Source: Closterium sp. Naga37s-1 (taxonomy: Eukaryota; Streptophyta; Zygnematophyceae; Desmidiales; Closteriaceae). Taken from it: a stretch of 64,000 nt of DNA. The number at the start of each line of letters is the position of its first letter. Positions within the stretch are counted from its first letter, which is position 1. The stretch is from assembly GCA_947471745.1 (NCBI GenBank), contig CANJKZ010000774.1:1426001-1490000 (forward strand), in the 5' to 3' direction. A program made the position numbers and the translations under genes. A model generated the notes under the pieces. That model had not been told where the DNA came from. It ran no database searches and saw nothing but the letters and a program-made list of their open reading frames with translations. This document shows positions 1 to 12,409 of this stretch, in pieces.

Positions 1-2418
1 GCATATGACAGCACAAAACACACTTGGCGTGCTACTTGGCACCGTTGGCAGTGGGCGAGGCGTGGTGTGGCTGGATTTAGGGGTGTGTTGGCGCAACTGT
101 GGCTCAAACAACCAATTGGAGTGCCGCCGACATGATTTTTCGGTGAGGCACCTGTGGTCGATAGCGACAAATGCGACAGTGGGACCGTGGTGAAATGTGT
201 CTGCACGCAATGTGTGGGCGAATCCGCAGTAAAAAAGGTTCGGTATCTGTGTATTCGCCATCGTACCATGAAATCGTCAGGATAATCGAATTCGTTATCA
301 ATGTAAATCACAGCTTAGTCTTTTTGCTCTAGGGTAAATTTTTTTATAGGCTGATTTTGCAAGGGTAACTGGGAAAAGGTGGCCGCCCATCAGAGCAAAC
401 AGGGTATTTTACTTTGGTTAGAGCGGACCCACGACTTCATTTACTTGACTGACATCCTTGACCCAAAACCCCGACAGTGTTCAGTCTTCTACTGTAGCTA
501 GACTTGGTATGTGAAACAAAATCACCATGCTCAGCATTCCATCGTTGTAGGATGTCAGGCCAACATTGCACTTAAGAATACATAATTTTACCAGCATCTG
601 TTGCTAATTGTCATTCTACGTGGTGCTCGTGGTGGTAGTTCTAGCTTGTGTTGTGTGATGCAATCATATGCACTCACGTCTGTCTGCCTCCCATCATGTG
701 TTCGTGCGTTGCATGCGTGGTGTGAGCGTATGCAAGAATTTGTGTTTTGTGCGGTTTGGTTTTTCTGAGTGTGTGTGAATGTTATTTGGCTTGAGCAGAT
801 ATCTGAAGTGACTCCTCTGCTCAAGAGCTTTCCGACGAACCAAGTATCGCTTCAATCGGAGCACGAACAAGAAAGTTACGAACGTTGGAAGTTCGTATGC
901 TTTTGATATTTGGTTGTGGTGACTATGGGAAGTTGTGGTGTTGACTCCATAAGGAGTACAGACTCTTGGGGGTTGGGAAATTCGTCAACATCAGTGTAGA
1001 TGCTGCCAAGTGGTTGGGAGGTGCCAAACCAGGTTGGCAAGTGTGGCCAAGTTGGGTGAGGTGGATGGCATGAGTTGGGAAAGTGACAAATGTCAAAGTT
1101 GGGGTGCCTATAGAGAGGGGAATTGTGTGGTATGGGGTGTCCTTGGTTGGGGACTCCCTTGGAACCTTCCCTCTCGTCCTCCTCATCCCCTCCTACCTGG
1201 TTATATTGCTACTCTAACTTTCTTGTGTGAACTTGTGAGATAATTTGTGATTGAGTTACGTTTTCTATGGCAGCATACCCCCTAGTGCGCCGAAGTTCAT
1301 AACTCGAGTTATAATCCATATTTTGATACTATTCAAATTGGGAAAGATAGCCACGTTCAAGGGCTACAACATACTCGACTTTGAAAGAATTCTAACAGTG
1401 GACCTTTCGTCGACGACGTTTCTTGTGACGACGACTTTTCTGTCCAGAATTGTAGTTGACGATTTTGAGATATTTCAGCCCCTAATCTTCATAGACTCTG
1501 TCCTTAGTCTCTAACAGCTTGTCCTTGACTTTTGGAGGGCAAAAGAAGCATAATATGCTGGAGATGGGCCTTGGGATTCGGCCCTAATGACTGGTTGGGT
1601 TCCAGTGTTAGAACATGGCTGCTGGGATCGATAAAAATTTGTCGTTTCAGCTGCATTCAAACTTCATTTGAGTTGGGTCAGGTCTCTGGCCTTGGAGTAC
1701 TGTTCTCGCTAGGATTACATATTCCTGTGGAGTATGAACGAATGCTTCCCTGGACGCTTGTCGGAGGTGGGGCAAGAGGACTTCTGGCTCCAAAGTAGTA
1801 TAAGATGCGTGGCAGAAGATACACGGAGCGCTGCGCAATGCGTGGCAAGAACGACAACAATGTCGAACAAAAAAGACATCATGAATAAGGAGATCACAAA
1901 CTATTAGGATCCCATTAATGCGGGAGTAGTAATGCTGAGTTTTGTATTCTCGCTCAAATAGTGCATTTCGCCCGCGGTATACATCTCACCGACATAGATG
2001 CCGCACGGAAATGTTTGCATTTATGAGCTGACGAGAGCGTCGACGGGTGTTCCGTGACTGATGCTTCACCGTTGCCAATGAGTGGTGATGCACTTCATGA
2101 GTGCAACCGGGTCACGACGCCGTCACAACCTGATTTTACGTATAGGAGCAGGAAGCATTGCTGATTAGGCAGCAATGCGAATCCCAAGGCGTCGGTGGCA
2201 TAGCGTACTGGCTGTGCTTTGTGTTCGATTTATCACCAACATTACCATGTCACTAAACCAATCGCGTCAAAGGTGCAGGAAGTTAGGTGGTTGAGCTGCG
2301 AGTTGATTGTGTGCATCAAAATTACAGCCCGAGTCGTCCGCCGCAGCTAAGCGATGCTAAGAAGATTACTAAGTAGGAGAATCGCAATACGATCTATGAC
2401 GCGACTCTCATAGTTGTA
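1..2418. other. Non-coding flank, no gene recognised
   Basis: No reading frame here shows a recognisable domain, codon bias or splice structure. The open stretches are short and present on both strands. Composition is mixed and there is no obvious tandem repeat. It is the left flank of the old Copia element that begins at about 2419. Confidence 0.5.
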
Positions 2419-2522
2419 TGTGATACATTTGTTATGTTACATTGGCTAGCCTAGGTTAGGGGTTAGCTACTTGTACCAACTTTCTAAATAGTTCATTCTT
2501 TCCATTGTTTCTACTTCTAACA
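2419..2522 (+). repeat. 5' LTR of element C
   Basis: This 104-bp copy aligns along its length with 13361-13462. It ends in TTCTAACA, directly followed by TGGTATCAT as the primer-binding site. Confidence 0.75.
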
Positions 2523-2584
2523 TGGTATCATTGTAGGTTAGATCCTAGCATCTAGACCACCCACCTACCTCACTCCTAGCTCGA

Positions 2585-3215
2585 TCACAAGGCAACCAGC
2601 CAGCGCCAGCCAGCCCGCAAGCGCGTCCTAGCCAGCCAGCCCGCCAGTGAGCCTTAGTCAGCAAACCAGCCACCCAGCGTGTTGTCAGCTCGCGCGCAAG
2701 CTGTCAGCAGTGCCCGTCGCCAGCAGTGCGCATGCCAGTGCAGGCGCACAAGCACACCACCGCCAGTGCACACGCACGCCCACACCAGCGCGCGCACGCG
2801 CCAGCGCCAACGTGCACGCACGCCTGCGTACGCACACACCACTAGCAACGCCCACCGCCAGCATCACGCGCCACCAGCAGTGCACAACACCAGCGCGCCA
2901 GTAGGGCACGCCACCACCCCGTTAGTGCCCGCCATCACACACCAGACCCTCGGCAACAGCACCCCCTCCAGCGGCTGGGAACCGCAGTACGTCCTCCAGG
3001 CACCGTTTCTAAGGTTCCTAGACTGCCATTCCTAGCCAGTCGTTCCTAGCCAGCCGTTCCCAGCTAGCTGTTCCTAGCCAGCCATTCCTAGCCAGCCGTT
3101 CCTAGTCCATCATTCCTAGTATGATGTTCTTAGTCTATCTTTCCTAGTATGATGTTCCTAGTCTGTCGTTCCCAGCCAGCTGTTCCTACCTCGCCGTTCC
3201 TAGCCCGCTCCTGTT
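2585..3215 (+). repeat. Leader of element C, CCAGC-rich and GTTCCTAGCCAGCC tandem repeats
   Basis: The stretch between primer site and gag start is low complexity. First come degenerate CCAGC/GCACGC-type repeats (2585-2920). From about 3030 to 3210 there is a roughly 15-bp tandem repeat with the core GTTCCTAGCCAGCC. No protein is supported here. Confidence 0.6.
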
Positions 3216-6200
3216 AGCTCTCGTCATGGCGTCCGACCGAGTTCTGTGTTTAGATGCAGAAGGGCGAACGATAAACTTCAACACTTGGCTTCTTCACGCC
3301 AAGATTCACCTCCAGAGCCAGCACCAGGATGGTGTTTAGGGTGACCTGCTGACCCCTCCACGTCCCACCCTAATGCCTGCTAAGCCCACTGATGTGGATC
3401 GGGAGAAATTTCCTGTGCAATGCTCGAAGTACTCAGTGTGGGATTCTCGTGATGCCGCTACTCGCCTCGCTCTCAGTAGCCTCCTCCCGCCAGCCGAGTG
3501 CGTCCACTTCAGCCAGGTCACGTCTGCGAAGGAGTGCTTTGACGATATTGTTTCTCGCTATTCCACTCCTTCCTCTGCCACCCTAGGATGCCTGCTCATG
3601 CCGTTCATCTTCCCATACTACTGACCTCGTAGCTCACTTGTGCTCGCTCGGCGCTAGCTACATGCTGCCTGTTCCACTACCCAGCTTGTTAGCCACCCCC
3701 CGCCTATGTTTGCCACCCTCTATTTAATCGTCACCCATCTCCCTGACCACCCCTTGATTGCACGAGATGCTCATCTCGCTAGGCACCCCAATGAGCTTAC
3801 CATCAAACTCATTGCGACAACTCTCAATAAGATAAAGAATAACTTCCGTTCCATCGCCTCCCCTACTGCTGTAGTAGTCCCCCGTCTCTTTTAGGGGTGC
3901 TCTCTGCCCCAGCTTCCCACCTTCATTGGTTCTCTTTCTGCTGCTGAGTGTTCTCCTCGTGAGGAGATTGCAGCTGTTTTTGCCACTACTTGGCAGAAAT
4001 GGGGCAAGGTAGGTAAGAAGGGAGCGAAGGATGGGAGGTGGAGGTGGTGGAGTTAGTGGAGGTGGTAGAGGTACTGGTGCGTTAGAAGGAGGTGGCTCTG
4101 AAGGCGCGGCTGGGACTGCAGGTTTGACTGTCGGGGGTTCTAGCCCAGGGGGTGTGGCAGGGACGCATCCACATCAGTAGTTTCAGCAGTGGGGACCTTA
4201 GCAGCAGTGGGGACCTCAGCAGCAGTAGGGACCTCGTGTTCAGGGGAGCATCGGTCACAGCAGTGGCCCTGCCAGCTAGGGGCCTCGTCGCGGTGGCCGC
4301 AACGTCGGGCCCTGCCAGTACCAAATACTGATTGGCCCTCGTGCTGGCACTACTTGCGTCACGACCACTTGGCGTTTCGTTGTTTCAGTCGCCTCAACGA
4401 TCTCTTTCGCAAGCGTTACGGGCCTCAGGTGGGCCCCTCGCACTGGCCCGCTTTGGTGAGTCATATGTATCACGTGTTTGAGATGTCCATGGCTGATGTC
4501 TATTCTGCCATGTATATTATTGACTATAATGCTACTAGGTCTGTTTGCTTGCATGTACCCAAACTAGGATCTTAGCTATATTCTAGTGTAGGTGCTTGCG
4601 TTGTTGCTAGCCCGATGTGGTACTACTGCTAACGCGTCACTTTCCTTCACGCTCGAATCTGGCGCGTCCGAGTGCTTCCTCTGTTACCACTCCACCGTAT
4701 GCCACTACCAACACTTGTCGCGGCTGCTTTGGCTGATCCCACTTTTGGACCAGCCGTTGCTAGTAGTACTACCACGCTCCCGTGTCTGATTGTCCCCTTA
4801 GGATCTCTCATTGGTCTCCACATCCCCTCGTTCTACAAGAACTTGGTGGGTTGTAGGGTCACATTCACTTTTGCTGCATACGAGAGGTTTGCTAACTTTA
4901 CGAAAGCTTCCACTTGGGCACGTCTAGCCACGTTTTCTCAGGAGCCTTCGTCACGTCTTTCATACTGCATATTGCCCCCCCCCCCGGGGGCCTGCGTCTG
5001 GTCAGGTTGTTGCGTCATATTCCTATCGGTCATTCACCCACCCGTCCCTCCTGTGGTACCACCGTTTGGGTCATCCTGCACTCCCGCGAATTCGTCATAT
5101 GGCTAGGCACGGTCTTGTCCCACGTCTCTCGTTTCCGTGTTCTTTGCTCCCTCCTTTGCTTGCTTTGCCATTCACTCGTTGCGTCAAGCGTTCACAGCGC
5201 GTTGCCCCTCATTCTTCCTCCCTTGTGCCAGCCACTGTGCCTTGGTTCCAAGCGGCGCCAAGAGAGCTACTTCCTGGTGGTTGTGGACGACTTATCCCGC
5301 CATACCGCGGTGATTCCCCTGCAGCGGAAGGCCGATGTGCCTAATGCTCTGATCCCGTGGATAGTGGCCAAACGTGTCTAGCGTGGCATGCCTATGCTTC
5401 GTCTACACTCCGACCATGAGGATGAGTTTTGCTTCGGCCAACATGCTGATTTCTATCGCGAGAAGGGCATCATCTAGTCCTACACGCTTCTGGACTCAGC
5501 ACAGCAAAATGGGTTTCCTGAGTATCTCATATGCTTGGTCATGGAGATCGCTCGTACCTTCATGGCCCATGGCTGTGTGCCCCATTTTTTGTGGCCCTTT
5601 CTGGTTCGCTACGCTGCACATCAGTAGAACCTATGGCCTCATGACTCACGCCCACAGGATTCACCGGCCAACCTCCGGACCAGGTCCCATGGTGCCACGG
5701 CTGCGTTTCGTGTCTTGTCGCCCCTGACTATCTCTATTGCCACCTTTCCACCAGCTCTTTGACTCACGTGACGTCACTTTTGAAAAGTCTGTATCCCTTT
5801 ACGCACGGTATCCCCACCGAGGAACCCTGGTTCCCCCTCCCTCCCCTCTTCCTCACTCCCGCTCCTCTTCTTGGTCCTACTCCTTTGGTAGTCCCACCCA
5901 ACCTGCGTCTTACCCCATCTGGTGTGTCTCACACTACCGCTCCTCCCTAGGTAGCCCCTCCTGTGTTGTCTCCTTTACCACATTCCCCTAAGTCGTCCGC
6001 ACAGTCATCGCAACAGCCTTCGGTGCTACCACATCAAGTCGTAGTGGACTCTGGGGGTCCCGACGCAGGAGGACTTGTGATGGAGGTGCTGAAGCTGGAG
6101 GTGCTGGCATTAGAGGGACTGGAGCTGGGAGACCTGGCAACTGGAGGTGCTAGTTTTGGGGGTGCTGCTACTGGAGGTGCTGGTGCTAGAGGTGCTAAAT

Positions 6201-7135
6201 CTGGGGGTGTTATTATGAGAGGTACTGTTGCTGGTGTGGGGTTCCTTGCAGCCGCTGCTCCTCACCTCTGTGCCATGCTGCTAGCTCCCGAGGGAGACCC
6301 CGACGCTGTTGACATCCTAACATCCAGACTCCTCACACCTACTCTGAGGAAGTTTTGGGTCAGTGGGCCTCCGATTGGATAGCAGCCATGGACTCAGAGA
6401 TGGCATCATGGAGATCCACATGCACTTACGTCGACGCAGATCCTCCTGGGCCGAACGTAGTCGATGACATGTGGATTTTCCTGGTAAAGTGGCCACCTGG
6501 ATCCTCGCATGTCTTCAAGGCGCGCTACGTGGCGAGAGGCTTTAGTCAGCTTGAAAAAGTAGACTTCTTCCAGGCTTTCTCTTCCACATCAAAGATTACT
6601 ACTCTTCTGGTTCGGCTGCACGTAGCAGCACTGCTTGGCCACGGCCTGCACTTGCTGAACTTTTCCACTGCATTTATCCATGAAAGTCTGCACGAGCAGG
6701 TTTGGCTGCGCCGTCCTCCTAACTTCAATGGCTCTTTCTCCGCCTGGGACCCTGTGGAGTCTGAGACGACCAGTCTACAGTCTGCGCCAGGCACCTCATG
6801 AGTGGCACAAAAATTTGCGTACCACTCTTGCTTCCTTCGATTTTCGTGCTTCTTTAGCCAACCTGTCAATGTTTGTTCGTTCTAGGCTCACCCCTTCCTT
6901 CATCCTCGTTTATGTCAACGACCTGCTCTTTGTTACTGCGGACGGGGTTGCTCTGGCTTCAGTGAAGGCTGAATTTCAGAACAGACATACTTGCACTGAC
7001 CTTGGTGAGCTGCGTAGCTATCTTGGGTTGCAGATTACTAAGGACACAATAGCAAGCACCACTACTCTGACTCAGTCACACATGGAGCAGTAGGTCCTCC
7101 GGCAGTTCAGATTTTTGTTCTCCACACAGCCCACT

Positions 7136-7338
7136 TGTCAGAATGTATTTGCTGTTTAGCCTGCAGTGGGGTACTCTGTAGTGAGTACAACCCAATTTAG
7201 GGTTTGCTATTTGTATCCCAACTTTCTATAGTGAAACCCCTCATTCTCCTTCTCGACTCTCGACACTCAACTCTCTCGACATTCAATGCTTAGCTTCCTC
7301 CCTAGCCATGGTTCCTAACTCAAGCTACCTTTCTAACA
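7136..7338 (+). repeat. 5' LTR of element A
   Basis: This 203-bp terminal repeat is paired with 10068-10270. It is preceded by target duplication CCACT and followed by primer site TGGTATTAAGAGC. Confidence 0.9.
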
Positions 7339-7379
7339 TGGTATTAAGAGCAATAGTTCCTAGGACCTCACATTAATGG

Positions 7380-8427
7380 GCCCACCACCTAATGCCATGC
7401 TAGCCTAGGCCCCGGCCCGTCGCCCCTTGGCGTCGCCCCTAGCCCCTAGGCTCGGCCCCTAGGCCCCGTCGCTCACGACCCCGTTGGCCCCGTCGCCCAG
7501 CCCCGTTCCTAGCCCCGCGCCCGGCCAGTACCTAGCCCGCGATCGGCCCGTACCTAGCCCGCGCCCGGCCCGTACCTAGCCCGCGATCGGCCCGTACCTA
7601 GCCCACGATCGGCCCGTTCCTAGCCCCGCGCCCGGCCCCATACCTGCCCAGCGTCCGGCCTCGTCCCTCGCCCAGCGCCCGGCCCCGTACCTAGCCCCGC
7701 GCCCGGCCCCGTACCTAGCCCGCGCTCGGCCCTATTTCAGCGCCCAGCACCCGGCCCCGTACCTGCCCAGCGCCCGGCCCCGTTCCTAGCCCAACGCCTG
7801 GCCCCGTACCTAACCCGCGCCCGGCCCCGTACCTAGCCCCGCGCCCGGCCCCAGTTCAGCGCCCAGCGCCCGGCCCCGTACCTGCCCAGCGCCCGGCCCC
7901 ATTCCTAGCCCAGCGCCCGGCCCCGTACCTGCCCAGCGCCCGGCCCCGTTCCTAGCCCAGCGCCCGGCCTCGTACCGAGCCCGCGCCCGGCCCCGTACCT
8001 GCCCAGCGCCCGGCCCCGTAACTGCCCAGCGCCCGGCCCCGTACCTGCCCAGCGCCCGGCCCCGTTCCTAGCCCAGCGCCCGGCCCCGTACCTAGCCCGC
8101 GCCCGGCCCCGTACCTAGCCCCGCGCCCGGCCCCGTACCTAGCCCCGCGCCCGGCCCCAGTTCAGCGCCCAGCGCCCGGCCCCGTACCTGCCCAGCGCCC
8201 GGCCCCGTACCTGCCCAGCACCCGGCCCCGTTCCTGCCCAGCGCCCGGCCCTGTTTCTCGCCCAGCGCCCGGCCCCGTACCTAGCCCGCGCCCGGCCCCG
8301 TCCCTAGCCCAGCGCCCGGCCCCGTCCCTCGCCCAGCGCCCGGCCCCGTACCCAGCCCGCGCCCGGCCCGGTCCCTAGCCCAGCGCCCGGCCCCGTACCT
8401 AGCCCGCGCCCGGCCCCGCCCCTAGCC
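7380..8427 (+). repeat. Leader minisatellite of element A (about 21-24 bp unit)
   Basis: Dozens of imperfect copies of a unit with the core GCGCCCGGCCCCGTACCT, separated by AGCCC or GCCCAGC, run through the leader. Copies vary in length by a few bases, so this is not a reading-frame repeat. A closely related repeat occupies the leaders of Copia elements H, I and J in this window. Confidence 0.85.
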
Positions 8428-8579
8428 ATGGCCCCTCGCGACCTGCCGCCCCTAACCGCGGCCCCATCGCCTCTAGCCTCGGCTCCTCGCGACCTGTCGC
8501 CCCTAGCCGCGGCCCCGGTGCCCCGTTGCATCATGGAGGGTAAGGGGGTGGCAATAGAGGTGACGGCTTCCTGCCCACG

Positions 8580-9640
8580 TGCCCTGCAGTCGCACTCGCA
8601 ACTTCGCCCCCGCCCCCCTCCCCCCCCTCCCCCCCCTCCATGGGGACGGGGGGGAGAGGGTGTGAGGGGGTGGCGGATGTGCCTCAGCAGCAGCAGCTGC
8701 CGCCAAGCCTCCTCCTCTCTCTCTCCCTGCCGGACCTTGTGTTGGGAGAGGGGGGGAGATTGGAGGTTCAGGGGGAGGCAGGAGGGGATCTGCAGCACCA
8801 GCACCCCCCCCCCCCCCCACCCTTCTCCTACCTCCCCCTGCTGCGGGTGCAGCAGTGGGGGGGGAAGGGATCTGCCATTCCCCTGCTGCGGATGTGCAGT
8901 GGGGGGAGGGGACCTGCAGCACCAGCCCCCCCCCACCCCCCCCCCCCCCCCCCTCCTCCTCCGTCCCCTGCTGCAGGTGCAGCTGTGGGGGAGGGTATGG
9001 GGGTGGCGGGTGTGGGTGCAACTGCGGGGTGGCGGGTATGGGGTTGGCGGGTGTGGCGCACATTGGGTTCATGTCCGTCGCGCGTCCTGCTGTCGCCCGA
9101 GCGGCTCCTGCACCGCCCCCCCCCTGCCCCGCCCCCCCTTTTCTCCTCCATCCCCCTGCTGCAGGTGCGGCAGTGGGGGGGGAGGGGATCTGCAGTACCA
9201 GCCCCCTCCGCCCCCCCCCCCTTCTCCTCCATCTCTCTGCTGCGGGTGCAGCAGTGGGGGGGAGGGTATGGGGGTGGCGGGTGTGGCGCGTCCTGCTGTC
9301 GCCCAAGCGGCTCCTGCACCGCCCCCCCCCCCCCCCCCCTTCTTTTTTCTCCTCCATCCCCCTGCTGCGGGTGCGGCAGTGGGGGGGAGGGGATCTGCAG
9401 CACCAGCCCCCCCCCCCCGCTCCACCCCCCCCCTTCTCCTCCATCCCCTGCTGCAGGTGCAGCAGTTGGGGGAGGGTATGGGGGTGGCGGGTGTGGGTGC
9501 AACTGCGGGGTGGCGGGTATGGGGGTGGCGGGTGTGTGAACCGTCCCCTCCTCCTCCTCCACCTTCGTCTCCCACTGCTACAGCTGCCGCTGAGGGGGGT
9601 GGGTGTGTGGGAGCCGAGGGAGTGGTGCTAGGGGGGTGAC
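8580..9640 (+). repeat. G/C-homopolymer minisatellite of element A
   Basis: This is a complex tandem repeat with long C runs and G runs, units built on CTGCTGCGGGTGCAGCAG and GGGTATGGGGGTGGCGGG. It gives long open frames on both strands with Pro/Gly-rich translations, which is expected from composition alone. A related repeat fills element B at 11215-12010. Confidence 0.8.
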
Positions 9641-10067
9641 GTGGGAGTGGAGCTAGGGGTGCAGCAAGGGGTGTGTGTAAGGGGGGATGGGACAGTTGGG
9701 GGAGGTTGAGCGGAGGCTGCCGTCTTGTCGTCCGCAGCACCTGTAGTCCGGGGCTATGCTTCTGGTAGCTTAGAGAGCCTGCTGCGCCTGTCGCTCGTGG
9801 GTCCGTTGCTCCTGCCGCTCAGAGTTAGCCGCACAGCCAGTTACTCCTGTAGTCCGGGGCCCTTGCTCCGGTAGCCACCGTGCGCGCCGCTCCTGTTGCC
9901 CATGTGTCTGCAGCATCAGCCGTCGCCTCCTATCTCCTCTCCTCTCACAGTCCAGCCTCCTCCTCCTCACTTGCCCTTTGTGAATGCCTCTAGCTTTGCT
10001 TGTACTGGTGAACCTGCTCTATGACTGCTTGCTCTGCTGATTATACCCCACTTTGACTATGGGGGTG

Positions 10068-10270
10068 TGTCAAAATGTATTTGTTGTTTAGCCTGCAGTG
10101 GGGTAGTTTGTAGTGAGTACAACCCAATTTAGGGCTTGGTATTTGTATCCCAACTTTGTATAGTGAAACCCCTCATTCTCCTTCTCAACTCTCGACACTT
10201 GACTCTCTCGACATTCAATGCTTAGCTTCCTCCCTAGCCATGGTTCCTAACTCAAGCTACTATTCTAACA
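10068..10270 (+). repeat. 3' LTR of element A
   Basis: This 203-bp repeat matches 7136-7338 with about 6 percent difference by eye. It is followed directly by the second CCACT target duplication. Confidence 0.9.
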
Positions 10271-10524
10271 CCACTCCTCTTGCTGTCGACCATAGGCTTA
10301 CTGCTCTTGTTCCCAACGAGTCGAACAAGCCTGCTTCGTACGTAGATCTTGTGGGTTGCCTCATGTACCTGATGAATTGGACTGGCGAGACCTCGCCTAT
10401 CCTCTCAGCATCCTTGCTCACTTCGTTGCGACTAGGAGACCATTTCGTTCATTGGACAGCTGCTAAGAAAGTAGAGAAGTACCTGATGAGCACATCAGGC
10501 ATGCGGCTTGTGCTGGGAGGGAGT

Positions 10525-10750
10525 TGTTGAAATGTATTTGTATACATTAATATACCTGCCTACAGTAGATCCTAGTGTAGCTATATGCTTCTTGTTTTGG
10601 TGGTGCACCCCCTCCCTTCCCCATATATGTCCTTGTTTGGTTATAGTGAAACCATCTTTCTCCTTTGCAAAACTCTCTCGATACTCAAACCTAAGTCCCC
10701 AAGCTACTCAAGCCATGGCTCCTAAGCCTAACTTACTCTAGCTTTTGACA
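10525..10750 (+). repeat. 5' LTR of element B
   Basis: This 226-bp terminal repeat is paired with 12410-12635 and preceded by target duplication GGAGT. Confidence 0.9.
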
Positions 10751-10928
10751 TGGTATTAGAGCTTTAAGCTCCTCATGGGCCCACCATTTTGTCCGCGTTT
10801 CATGGCGCTCATCGCGCCCTTAGTAGCGACCTTCGTCGCCTCTCCTACGATGGTCGCGAAGGTTGCAACCGTCGTAATGGGCGAGGCGGCGAGTTCGTTC
10901 GCAATCGTCCAGTCGCCCTTTTCCCGTC

Positions 10929-11160
10929 GGTTTCTGCCCGTCGCACGCCCCGGGCGTGCGTCGGTTTCTGCCCGTCGCACGCCCCGGGCGTGCGTCGGTT
11001 TTCTGCTCGTCGCACGCCCCGGGCGTGTGGCAGTTTCTGCCCGTCACACGCCCCGGGCGTGTGGCGGTTTCTGCCCGTCGCACGCCCCGGGCGTGCGTCG
11101 GTTTTCTGCTCGTCGCGCGCCCCCAGCACGCGACGGTGTTCTGCCCGTCGCACGGGGGCC
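10929..11160 (+). repeat. 34-bp tandem repeat with internal hairpin, leader of element B
   Basis: Six to seven units of 34 bp run through here, each holding CACGCCCCGGGCGTG. Its CACGCC and GGCGTG arms can pair around a three-base centre. The array lies shortly after the primer site, where LTR elements usually keep packaging signals; that role is an inference. Confidence 0.8.
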
Positions 11161-11214
11161 CCGCTGCCCTGCTTCCCGTCGGCCCCGCCACCCACTTCCT
11201 CCTCCCTCTCCTAC

Positions 11215-12010
11215 TTCGCGTGCAGCAGTTTGGGCCGGGGGGGGGAGGGGGAGGGTGTTCGGGGGAGTCAGGAGTGGCGGTTGGGGGTGGTTGCACCTCC
11301 AGCGCCCTGCTGCTCTGCTTAGTCTTCAAGCCAGCAGAAGCAGCAGCTACCGCCACGCCTCCTCCTCTCTCACAGCTGCACCTGCTGCTGTGGGAGGAGG
11401 GTGAAGGGGTGGCGGATGTGCCTCAGCAGCAGAAACTGCCGCCACGCCTCCTCCCCTCTCACGGCTGCGCCTGCTGCTGTGGGGGGAGTGGGGGAGTGGG
11501 TGTGAGGGGGTGGCGGCTGTTTTTCGTGCGACCTGCGGTCGCCCACGCAGCCCCTACACCGCCCCCCCCGCCCCCCCTTCTCCTCCGTCCCCCTGCTGAT
11601 CGTGCAGCAGGGGGGGAGGGTATGGGGGTGGCGGGGGTGGCGAACGACGGTCCTGCTGTCGCCCACGCAGCTCCTAAATCGCCCCCCCCCCCCCCCCCAG
11701 CCCCCCCCTTTCTCCTCCATTCCTCTGCTGCGGATGCAGCAGTGGGGGGAGGGTATGGGGGTGACGAGAAGGGATCTGCACTACCATCCCCCCCCGCCCC
11801 CCCTTCTCCTCCCTCCCCCTGCTGCGGGTGCAGCAGTGGGGGGGAGGGGATCTGCAGCACCAGATCCCCCGCCCCCCCCCCTTCTCCTCCATCCCCCTGC
11901 TGCGGGTGCAGCAGTGGGGGGGAGGATTTGGGGGTGGCGGGTGTGAGTGAACTGCTGCCGCCTCTCCTCCTCTCTCTCCCACTGCTGCACATGCCGTTGT
12001 GGGGGAGGGG
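11215..12010 (+). repeat. G/C minisatellite of element B
   Basis: C runs alternate with GCTGCGGGTGCAGCAGTG-type units and GGGGGAGGGTATGGGGGTGG-type units, as in element A. Long open frames on both strands are compositional. Confidence 0.8.
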
Positions 12011-12409
12011 GGGGGAGGGTGTGGGGGAGTTGAGTGAGTGGCGGTAGGGATGCTGAGGGGTGTGAAAGGGAGGTTTGGGGAAATGGGGGAAGGTGAAGGG
12101 GGGTGAACGCCGTGAAGCCAGCAGCTCCAGTCGCCCGTGAGACCGTTGCGCCAGTTGCCCGTGAGCCCGTTGCTCCTGTCGCCCGTGAGTCGATTGCTCC
12201 TGCCGCTCGCTTAGCCGCGGAGCCAGTTGCCCGTGTGCCAGTTGCTCCAGTTGCTCATGTGCCAGCAGATTCAGCCGCCACCCACCACCTCCTCTCCTCT
12301 CATGGTCCCTCCTCCTCATCACTTGCCCTCTCCTTCCTCAGCTGCGCCTGGTGTACCCCTTCAGGGGGTGCTGTTGCACATGGTTCTCACTGTAGGCAGC
12401 TAGGGGGTG

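Larger units (their letters stand above)
7136..10270 (+). mobile_element. Element A: non-autonomous LTR retrotransposon (TRIM/LARD-like), structurally whole
   Basis: The LTRs are 7136-7338 and 10068-10270, both 203 bp, starting TGTCA and ending TCTAACA. The flanking five bases CCACT are duplicated at 7131-7135 and 10271-10275. A primer site TGGTATTAAGAGC follows the 5' LTR and a purine tract (ATGGGGGTG) precedes the 3' LTR. The internal region carries no gag or pol. It is a G/C-rich leader minisatellite followed by a proline/glycine-type G/C minisatellite. By eye the LTRs differ at about 12 of 203 positions, so the insertion is fairly old but younger than its host element C. It lies inside the reverse transcriptase remains of C. 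Confidence 0.9.

Noticed and set aside
7380-8427. Possible CRISPR-like repeat array
   Set aside because: Units are head-to-tail with no unique spacers, vary in length and lie inside an LTR element of a eukaryote.
8304-9740. Several overlapping Pro/Gly-rich open frames on both strands
   Set aside because: They are produced by C runs and G runs inside non-autonomous element A; no domain, no conserved frame.
10775-12322. Pro/Arg/Ala-rich open frames on both strands
   Set aside because: Compositional frames of the repeats in element B.
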